DNA of 64,000 nt. Origin: Emticicia sp037153985 (GTDB lineage: Bacteria > Bacteroidota > Bacteroidia > Cytophagales > Spirosomataceae). Each line of letters begins with the position of its first letter. The stretch's first letter is position 1. Below the pieces are notes generated by a model. It was not told where the DNA came from, did not search any database, and saw only the letters and a program-made list of their open reading frames with translations. A program made the position numbers and the translations under genes. Below are positions 10,601-16,026 of this stretch, one piece after another. The stretch lies in assembly GCF_037153985.1 (NCBI RefSeq), contig NZ_JBBAYI010000001.1:558001-622000 (forward strand). Direction: 5' to 3'.

Positions 10601-11223
10601 TGGCTATCATTGGAAGCAATAATTTTTACACCATATTTCTTGGCGAATTTTATCAACACCTCGTTTGCTTTTATCTGCTCAGGAATATCATGCCTTTGTA
10701 TTTCGACATAATAATCCTCTCCGAATCTATCCAACCACCATTTAAATTCTTTTTCGCCTTCCTCCTCTCCTTTTCTGAGAATCGTTTTAGGTACCATTGC
10801 CCCTATGCAACAGGTGGTGGCAATAAGCCCTTCCTTGTATTGTTCAATCAGGGCTTTAGTAATACGCGGGTATTTACCGTAAAGCCCTTCGATATACCCT
10901 AAGGAACATAGTTTTGTGAGGTTTTTATAACCGGTTGCATTTTTAGCCAGTAAAAGTTGATGAAAACGCTGGTCTTTTTGTTCTTTGGTAAATTGCTTGC
11001 GGGTGTGGTCTTCTACCACATAAAACTCACAGCCAACAATGGGCTTCACATTATATTTATTGGCAGTAGCTACGAAATCGAACACCCCGAACATATTACC
11101 GTGGTCGGTAATGGCCATGGCGGGCATATTGTCAGCCTGTGCTTTTGCAAATAATTTTTTTATATCAGAGGCTCCATCGAGCAACGAAAATTGCGTGTGA
11201 TTATGTAAGTGCGAAAATTGCAT
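7639..11223 (-). CDS. dnaE: DNA polymerase III alpha subunit
   Basis: Replicative DNA polymerase of family C. The N-terminal PHP domain starts at FSHLHNHTQFSLLDGAS. The palm carries the catalytic acidic motif PDIDTDFDDEGR and the GPGRGSAAGS segment. Further on are FESDGMKKYMKDLKPD and YQEQVMLLSQKLAGFSKGDADVLRKAMGKK, typical of the fingers and tau-binding region. A C-terminal OB fold follows (INIGGVVSMVQHKQSKNGNPFGILKIED). At 1194 residues it is the normal DnaE1 size and there is no PolC exonuclease insertion, so proofreading must come from a separate subunit. Confidence 0.97.
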   Translation of the reverse strand: MQFSHLHNHTQFSLLDGASDIKKLFAKAQADNMPAMAITDHGNMFGVFDFVATANKYNVKPIVGCEFYVVEDHTRKQFTKEQKDQRFHQLLLAKNATGYKNLTKLCSLGYIEGLYGKYPRITKALIEQYKEGLIATTCCIGAMVPKTILRKGEEEGEKEFKWWLDRFGEDYYVEIQRHDIPEQIKANEVLIKFAKKYGVKIIASNDSHYVDQQDWVAHDILLCVNTNEKLSTPSAKEFNDDDSVSRDTRFAFYNDQFYFKTTQEMSTLFSDLPASIDNTNEIVDKVETLKLKRDIMLPNFPIPEAFRIHSDDVMNQWEYLKHLTYEGAKQRYGEISVETQERLDFELFTIKSMGFAGYFLIVSDFIKAGRDLGVMIGPGRGSAAGSAVAYCIGITNIDPIKYNLLFERFLNPDRKSMPDIDTDFDDEGRQKVIDYVVKKYTKNQVAQIITYGTMATKSSIKDVARVMELPLADANYIAKLIPDKPTYGIDFEKLIHYPLDGPKSLSEIGLQPDEIENVKKVRAMYNGTDLTAKVLQQAEKLEGTVRNTGIHAAGIIIAPEDLYNILPVSTSKDSELLITQYEGKIIEDAGVIKMDFLGLRNLTIIKDCLRMVKENHGVEIDIDNIPLDDTKTYELFQRGETNAVFQFESDGMKKYMKDLKPDRLDDLIAMNALYRPGPIAYIPNFINRKHGREEVTYDLPDMEEYLGETYGITVYQEQVMLLSQKLAGFSKGDADVLRKAMGKKDRKTLDKLKPQFLEGAKAKGHPEKTLEKIWTDWEAFASYAFNKSHSTCYAFVAYQTAYLKAHYPSEYMAAVLTSQLGNIDKITFFMEECKAIGLPVLGPDVNESQKQFSVNKKGEIRFGMGGIKGSGDAAVDAVIEERDKNGPFKDIFDFITRVNLRTVNKKTLESFAYAGAFDCFPDLHRAQYFDDSDGSTLIEKLIRYANKHHENASAGQNSLFGSLGGSGFDIAKPKVNHTEQWGDIQKLKFEKEVVGFYISGHPLDEFSLEMKRCVPLDQIFEPHNQNKEINIGGVVSMVQHKQSKNGNPFGILKIEDYNSSMEMMLFGQDYVNFSKFLNIGLFLFIRGKVQTRWGREGEWDFKPLGMELLSELRNKMFKEVKIIIGLQQINAQLIEEINTTATRYPGTFDFKLSVHDAEERLDVLLLSRKAKVASTNDFVKELKQLVGDENVVFA

Positions 11224-11485
11224 ATCTGAATATTCTGAGATTTCTGTACCACTAAATTAATAAAAAAATCATGCTTAAAACGTATTATTTTTTAATAATG
11301 ATATAAATGATTGGTTATCAGTAGTCGTTTTTATGATTTTTTCAGTTTAATAAAGAGGCTGATTTTTCGATAAAGAAGTTTTGCTGGTTTTTAATTTACA
11401 TTTAGCATTTTTTTAGCAATTTTACCACGTCCATCTTATTTGCATTATTGCAATAAAATTTTGAAAGAATTTAATACTTTATCTG

Positions 11486-12502
11486 ATGCCTATTACAAGA
11501 AGTGAAATTGAAGAGATATTTAGAAAAATAAGTACTTTACGTGTTGGAGTTATTGGTGATTTCGCGGTCGATTTCTATTATGATATTCATTATAAAAGTC
11601 AGGAGTTTTCGGTAGAAACCGGCAAAGAGGTTTTCTGGGCTAGCAAGCCTCATTCTTCACTTGGAGCGGCCGGAAACGTTGTTAATAACCTGAAAGCACT
11701 AGGAATTGAGCAAATACAGGTATTTGGCTGTGTGGGTAATGATATTTATGGCCGTGAAATGATGAGCCTCTTTCATAAAATTGGGGTAAATACACAAAAC
11801 CTGAAAATTCTGAACAACAATTGGGATACCTGTACCTATACCAAGCCGATGTCGGACGAAGGCGAAGCTAACAGAATAGATTTTGGCACACATAACCAGC
11901 TTGATGAAACCGTTTTCGGAGACTTGCTTGATTCGCTGGGGAACGCTATTGATACTCTTGACGTACTGATAATTAATCAGCAATTTCCGAATCCGCTTTT
12001 AAACCCGCAGAGAATCGAACAACTGAATCAACTCATTTCAAAATCATCTGCCTGCTTGTTTGTTTCTGATTTACGTGCCTATGGATATTGCATAAAAAAT
12101 ACTATCCTAAAGGTCAATACAGAGGAAATGGCAAGGCTATTAGGCATAAGCAATATAGATGAAGCAGATGAAAATGCCTGCATAGAACATGGCAAGAATC
12201 TGCAAACACAAATTGGAGATTCTTTGATAGTGACCAGAGGTGAACATGGGATTCTGTATCTCGATAAAGAAGAAACACAAAATGTAAAAGCGGTTCCAAT
12301 CAGGCAAGAGATTGACACCGTAGGGGCAGGCGATACCGTTGTTGCCGCTTTTTCAGCAAGCAGAGGTACTGGGGCATCTATCAGGCAGTCTTTACAAATT
12401 GCTAATCTGGCTGCGGCCGTAACAGTGCAGAAACTCCGCCAGACCGGAACAGCTAGTCCCGACGAAATTTTACATATCTACCAAGCAACATTCAACTCTT
12501 AA
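11486..12502 (+). CDS. PfkB-family sugar kinase (RfaE/HldE kinase-domain-like)
   Basis: A ribokinase-fold kinase that transfers the ATP gamma-phosphate to a sugar. The N-terminal VGVIGDFAVDFYYD and SSLGAAGNVVNNLKALG match the sugar-binding PfkB signature as found in RfaE1-type heptose kinases. The C-terminal anion hole and catalytic base sit in DTVGAGDTVVAAFSA. The adenylyltransferase domain of bifunctional HldE is absent (338 residues). An AGE-family epimerase gene starts 16 bases downstream, which suggests the kinase phosphorylates the product of the isomerase, or the reverse. A true heptose-7-phosphate kinase is possible but there are no other LPS heptose genes here. Confidence 0.88.
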   Translation: MPITRSEIEEIFRKISTLRVGVIGDFAVDFYYDIHYKSQEFSVETGKEVFWASKPHSSLGAAGNVVNNLKALGIEQIQVFGCVGNDIYGREMMSLFHKIGVNTQNLKILNNNWDTCTYTKPMSDEGEANRIDFGTHNQLDETVFGDLLDSLGNAIDTLDVLIINQQFPNPLLNPQRIEQLNQLISKSSACLFVSDLRAYGYCIKNTILKVNTEEMARLLGISNIDEADENACIEHGKNLQTQIGDSLIVTRGEHGILYLDKEETQNVKAVPIRQEIDTVGAGDTVVAAFSASRGTGASIRQSLQIANLAAAVTVQKLRQTGTASPDEILHIYQATFNS

Positions 12503-12518
12503 ATATTATATCATACCT

Positions 12519-13805
12519 ATGTACTCAAAAGACACGGCTATTCAACTTCGGGATGAAATAAAAGATTACCTGAACTCTGGCCTGCTTCCTTTCTGGATAA
12601 CCCGAACCGTTGATAATCAGTACGGTGGGTTTATTACTCATTTCGACCAGTTTGGCAATGACTCTGGCGAAGACGAAAAATCTTTAATTGCCCAAAGTAG
12701 GTCTGTATTCACTTACTCTTCGGCACACAGGGCTGGCTATGGTGGTGGTAAACTTGCTGAAATGGCACGCCATGGTGTTGATTTTTTGCTTGACAAAATG
12801 TGGGACAAAGAACATGGTGGCTTTTACTGGATGGTAAACCGCAAGGGAGAAGTAACTATTGATGAAAAAATAGTTTATGGCCATAGTTTTGCCATTTATA
12901 GCCTAAGCGAATATACTTTAGCCACTGGTGACCCCCGCGGACAAGAATATGCCGAAAAAGTTTTTGATTTACTTCAAAAGTATGCTGTTGATACAAATTA
13001 CGGCGGTTACTGGGAAATGTTTTTAAGAAACTGGGACTTAAAAGGGCCGGGGGCTGCCGGGGGCGATAGAAAAACACTTGATGCGCACATGCACTTGATG
13101 GAAGCCTTTACTACCCTTTATGAATGCACAGGCCAACAGGTGCATCGCCGGAAATTGCTCGAAATAATTGAGCTTCTGACCAAGAAAATTATGCATCCGG
13201 TATACGGAACCGGAATTCCGCAATTCTGGGCTGACTGGAGCGTTGCACCCCAAATTAAGTTTGATATAGTATGGGGATGGGACAGATTTACAGAAGATGG
13301 GCAAAAAGCCGCCGCCGAAGATAACACCAGTTACGGCCATAATTCGGAATTTGCGTGGTTACTAATGCACGCCCTTGATATTCTTGGTCTGCCTTATGAT
13401 ACTCATCGTGAACAAATTCAAAAATCGTTCAGCCATTCGGTTGAATATGGTGTTGACTGGGAGTATGGTGGCGTTTATGTAGAAGGCTCGCACGCCGGAG
13501 AAGTATATGACCGTGAAAAAGAGTTCTGGCAACAAGCCGAAATGCTGATAGGAATGCTGGATGCTTTCAGATACCTGAAAGATGAAAAATACTGGAATGC
13601 TTATGTAAATGTACACAGGTTTGTATTCGACAAAATGATTAACCATGAATTGGGTGAGTGGTGGCCTTTAATGACGCGCCAAGGCGAGCCAATCTGGAAA
13701 CACATGAGCCATTCGTGGAAAATTAATTACCATGATGTGCGTTCGATGGTGCAATCTGTTGTGCGTTTAGATAAGATTTTGAACACAAACTTGGAAAAAC
13801 AATAA
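12519..13805 (+). CDS. AGE-family sugar epimerase/isomerase (N-acylglucosamine 2-epimerase fold)
   Basis: An (alpha/alpha)6-barrel enzyme of the family that contains N-acylglucosamine 2-epimerase, cellobiose/mannobiose 2-epimerase and mannose isomerase. Family segments seen are GGFITHFDQFGN, AQSRSVFTYSSAHR, DKEHGGFYWMVNRKGE, ARG-like VYGHSFAIYSLSEY, DAHMHLMEAFTTLYE, YGHNSEFAWLL, and near the C terminus GEWWPLMTRQGEPIWKHMSHSWKINYHDVRS. The repeated GG(F/Y) tracts resemble cellobiose 2-epimerases, which are about 400 residues; this one is 428. No signal peptide, so cytoplasmic. The exact substrate is not readable. It is translationally close to the PfkB kinase gene. Its 3' end contains the rpmI promoter. 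Confidence 0.88.
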   Translation: MYSKDTAIQLRDEIKDYLNSGLLPFWITRTVDNQYGGFITHFDQFGNDSGEDEKSLIAQSRSVFTYSSAHRAGYGGGKLAEMARHGVDFLLDKMWDKEHGGFYWMVNRKGEVTIDEKIVYGHSFAIYSLSEYTLATGDPRGQEYAEKVFDLLQKYAVDTNYGGYWEMFLRNWDLKGPGAAGGDRKTLDAHMHLMEAFTTLYECTGQQVHRRKLLEIIELLTKKIMHPVYGTGIPQFWADWSVAPQIKFDIVWGWDRFTEDGQKAAAEDNTSYGHNSEFAWLLMHALDILGLPYDTHREQIQKSFSHSVEYGVDWEYGGVYVEGSHAGEVYDREKEFWQQAEMLIGMLDAFRYLKDEKYWNAYVNVHRFVFDKMINHELGEWWPLMTRQGEPIWKHMSHSWKINYHDVRSMVQSVVRLDKILNTNLEKQ

Positions 13806-13821
13806 ATAAATTGTATTTTTG
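13791..13821 (+). promoter_or_regulatory. Bacteroidota-type promoter for rpmI-rplT
   Basis: TTG at 13791-13793 and TATTTTTG (matching TAnnTTTG) at 13814-13821 are separated by 20 bases, the spacing of the Bacteroidota primary-sigma consensus. The -33 element lies inside the last codons of the AGE epimerase gene, so the ribosomal operon overlaps the upstream unit. The resulting leader to the rpmI ATG is roughly 35-40 bases. Confidence 0.75.
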
Positions 13822-13864
13822 CACCCCAATTTACTTTTTATTCAATACTAAAAGTTTCAGTACA

Positions 13865-14059
13865 ATGCCAAAACAAAAAACCAATTCTGGAGCTAAAAAA
13901 CGCTTCAAAATTACAGGTACTGGCAAAATCAAGCGTAAACACGCTTTCCATAGCCATATCCTGACTAAAAAATCAAATAAACGTAAAAGAAATCTTGTTT
14001 CGGCTACGTTGGTAAGCCCATCTGATGCTAACCGCATTGAGGCTTTACTTAATATGTAA
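13865..14059 (+). CDS. rpmI: Ribosomal protein L35 (bL35)
   Basis: A 64-residue, very basic protein of the large ribosomal subunit. The sequence MPKQKTNSGAKKRFKITGTG and the KRKHAFHSHILTKKS segment are diagnostic. The ATG at 13865 is chosen over an in-frame ATG at 13811: the upstream 18 codons are not L35-like and overlap the promoter. In most bacteria infC precedes rpmI; here a sugar epimerase gene does, so the rpmI-rplT pair has been separated from infC. Confidence 0.96.
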   Translation: MPKQKTNSGAKKRFKITGTGKIKRKHAFHSHILTKKSNKRKRNLVSATLVSPSDANRIEALLNM

Positions 14060-14123
14060 TAGTAGTCTCAGGACTCTTACATTGGTTCAGTTGTTTCACC
14101 CGATGAATGGCACCAAAGAGTTT

Positions 14124-14140
14124 GGTTTATAAACTAAACC
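14124..14140 (+). promoter_or_regulatory. Hairpin in the rpmI-rplT spacer
   Basis: The 108-base spacer between rpmI and rplT holds a perfect 6-bp hairpin (GGTTTA with TAAACC around 14124-14140), nested in outer partial pairings CTCTT/AAGAG and TTTGG/CCAAA. The spacer is long for two adjacent ribosomal genes. A translational control site for L20 is possible but is inference. Confidence 0.35.
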
Positions 14141-14167
14141 GCCAAAGTCAAAAAACTAAAAATTAAA

Positions 14168-14512
14168 ATGCCTAGAAGTGTAAATCACGTTGCCTCAAGA
14201 GCAAGACGTAAAAAAGTTTTAAAATTAGCCAAAGGCTATTACGGACGTCGTAAGAACGTTTGGACGGTTGCTAAAAACGCCGTTGAAAAAGGTTTAGTAT
14301 ATGCTTATGCTGGTCGTAAGCAAAAGAAAAGAAGTTATCGCCGTTTATGGATTGTACGTATTAATGCAGGGGTTCGTCCGTTAGGATTGTCATATTCTGT
14401 TTTAATCGACAAACTAAACAAAGCTGGTATTGAATTAAACAGAAAAGTATTGGCCGACTTAGCAATGAACCACCCAGAGGCGTTCAGAGCGGTAGTTGAG
14501 AAAGTAAAATAA
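14168..14512 (+). CDS. rplT: Ribosomal protein L20 (bL20)
   Basis: A 114-residue basic protein that binds 23S rRNA early in large-subunit assembly. It begins MPRSVNHVASRARRKKVLKLAKGYYGRRKN and contains LWIVRINAGVRPLGLSYS, both diagnostic of L20. It follows rpmI on the same strand and ends 16 bases before a strong terminator. In other bacteria L20 represses its own operon by binding the mRNA. Confidence 0.97.
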   Translation: MPRSVNHVASRARRKKVLKLAKGYYGRRKNVWTVAKNAVEKGLVYAYAGRKQKKRSYRRLWIVRINAGVRPLGLSYSVLIDKLNKAGIELNRKVLADLAMNHPEAFRAVVEKVK

Positions 14513-14527
14513 GCATAGCAATTACAT

Positions 14528-14562
14528 GAAAAGGGGTATCAATCAGGTTGATACCCCTTTTC
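14528..14562. terminator. Bidirectional intrinsic terminator after rplT
   Basis: Arms GAAAAGGGGTATCAA and TTGATACCCCTTTTC pair perfectly over 15 bases with a TCAGG loop. It lies between the converging rplT and NuiA-like genes and can serve both. Confidence 0.9.
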
Positions 14563-14567
14563 TGCTT

Positions 14568-15023
14568 CTAGCTTTCAATTATCAGGGTTTTAAGCCCTTT
14601 CCATTTGCCTTCAGCATCTTTGCCAATCAGGTAGGCTTCAATTTCTACTCTTCCTGCCCTGAAATATTCTAATTCTGTCAGATTTTCCTGCATAATAGTT
14701 TTAATTCTGGCAAATTTCTCAGCTCTTTCAGTCTCATAGTCTGTCCACCAATCTTGTTTGTTCAATACAACGTCAAAGAATTTTTCCCACGGTAAAGACT
14801 CTACCCTATCGCTGGGAGTTAGCCCAATATACTTTCTGAAAAGAATAGGGCTAAAAGGAGCCGGATGGTCAGCCTGCCAGTCAATAACCTTTAATTTTTC
14901 ATCAGATTCGCTCGGATACAATAAATCAACAACATTTTCTTTAAGTAAATCAACAACTGATTTTTGAGTAATGCCTTCTTCTTTTGAAGATTCTACCTCA
15001 GTCACATTTTTTTTTGTGTCCAT
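14568..15023 (-). CDS. NuiA-like nuclease A inhibitor family protein
   Basis: The 151-residue protein resembles the Anabaena nuclease inhibitor NuiA, which plugs the active site of the non-specific DNA/RNA nuclease NucA. Landmarks in order: LLYPSESDEKLKVIDW (NuiA: LL(F)xSESEYPFxVFxW), PWEKFFDVVLNKQDWW (FF....T.QDW), AEKFARIKTIMQENLTELEYFRAGRVEIEAYLIGKD (KF..LL..I..NL...  V.RLGEVE.DVYVIG) and a C-terminal GLKTLIIES. An N-terminal acidic extension of about 25 residues precedes the domain. No nuclease gene is next to it, so its target is unknown. No signal peptide. Confidence 0.8.
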   Translation of the reverse strand: MDTKKNVTEVESSKEEGITQKSVVDLLKENVVDLLYPSESDEKLKVIDWQADHPAPFSPILFRKYIGLTPSDRVESLPWEKFFDVVLNKQDWWTDYETERAEKFARIKTIMQENLTELEYFRAGRVEIEAYLIGKDAEGKWKGLKTLIIES

Positions 15024-15140
15024 CTTGTTACTTTCTATAAATTAAAGGTCTAAATAACGTATATTTAAACTGATTCTGGTTTAAATGTAAGAAAAAAATA
15101 ATAATATTGTACCCATTAACAACCATTAAAAAATAAGAAC

Positions 15141-15725
15141 ATGTTAGAAGTTTTGCAAGGGCTTATTCAGCAATACGGTCAGAGTGCTGTTGTTGATAAT
15201 CCTGCTGTCCCAAATCAGCATAATGAAGATGTTAAGAGCGAGGTAATGAATGGTCTTCTAGGTGGCTTAAGTAATCAGGCTCATACACAAGGCGGGCTTG
15301 GTAGTTTATTAGGCTTACTTGGAGGTAATTCAGGTAATAATCAAGGTCTGATGTCAAATCCTATTGTGGGCGGCATTGCTCAGAATGTGATCGGCAATTT
15401 AATGGAGAAATTTGGTTTGTCAAACTCGGCAGCAGCAAGTGTAGTAACTGGCATGATTCCGTCAGTACTAGGTAGCCTGATTAGCAAAGTTAATGACCCT
15501 GACGACGACTCAGTTAATACAGGTAGTGTAATGGATGTATTATCGGGTGGTAAAACATCAGGTATAGACTTCAGCAGCATTTTAAGTCAGGGGGCTGGTG
15601 CCTTAGCTGATGGCAAACTTGACATGAACGACCTTGTAAATATTGCAGGTGGCCTTATGGGTGGCAATAAGCAAGGCGGCGGCGGCTTAGGCGGTATGCT
15701 TGGCGGCTTATTTGGCGGCAAATAA
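15141..15725 (+). CDS. DUF937 domain-containing protein
   Basis: A 194-residue, Gly/Asn/Leu-rich protein with the DUF937 pattern: repeated amphipathic helices (LEVLQGLIQQYGQSAVV, GGIAQNVIGNLMEKFGLSNSAAASVVTGMIPSVLGSLISKV) separated by glycine-rich loops, and a glycine-only tail (GGGGLGGMLGGLFGG). YidB of E. coli is in the same family; the molecular function is unknown. There is no signal peptide or membrane segment. It is a single gene with its own terminator. The low-complexity tail may be tolerant of length changes. Confidence 0.8.
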   Translation: MLEVLQGLIQQYGQSAVVDNPAVPNQHNEDVKSEVMNGLLGGLSNQAHTQGGLGSLLGLLGGNSGNNQGLMSNPIVGGIAQNVIGNLMEKFGLSNSAAASVVTGMIPSVLGSLISKVNDPDDDSVNTGSVMDVLSGGKTSGIDFSSILSQGAGALADGKLDMNDLVNIAGGLMGGNKQGGGGLGGMLGGLFGGK

Positions 15726-15745
15726 TATTAATTATATATACTCAG

Positions 15746-15810
15746 AGCCAAACCGTAAAAAAGTTTACCATAAAATCAATTATGGTTGCTTTTTTTGGTT
15801 TGGCTTTTTG
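15746..15810 (+). terminator. Nested intrinsic terminator
   Basis: Outer arms AGCCAAACC (15746-15754) and GGTTTGGCT (15797-15805) enclose a smaller hairpin ACCATAA...TTATGGT and are followed by TTTTTG TTTTTT. It ends the DUF937 transcript. Confidence 0.75.
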
Positions 15811-16026
15811 TTTTTTAATACCTTTACACCCTCATTCTAAAAAGTGAATTATAAGTTATTTAAAAATAAACCACAACGACAACTGCTTAAGTGATTCTAT
15901 CAGGCTAAAAACCTGATTATTAAAATATTGAGTGATTCTGATATTATAATTTATCCTAGTCTGAATTATGGCTCTGGCTGCTGTTATTCAGTACTTAAGC
16001 AGTGGCTAAAATAAAAGACCATAACT
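15811..16026 (+). other. Gene-free leader before the SGNH esterase gene
   Basis: No reading frame of note. It contains a long-range inverted repeat CTGCTTAAGT (15883-15892) with ACTTAAGCAG (15993-16002), a small TCAGG/CCTGA hairpin inside it, and a GTGATTCT direct repeat. These could form a 120-nt stem-loop just before the start at 16027. Confidence 0.4.

Noticed and set aside
13811..13864. In-frame upstream start for L35
   Set aside because: The extra residues overlap the promoter and do not occur in L35; the canonical start MPKQKT is at 13865.
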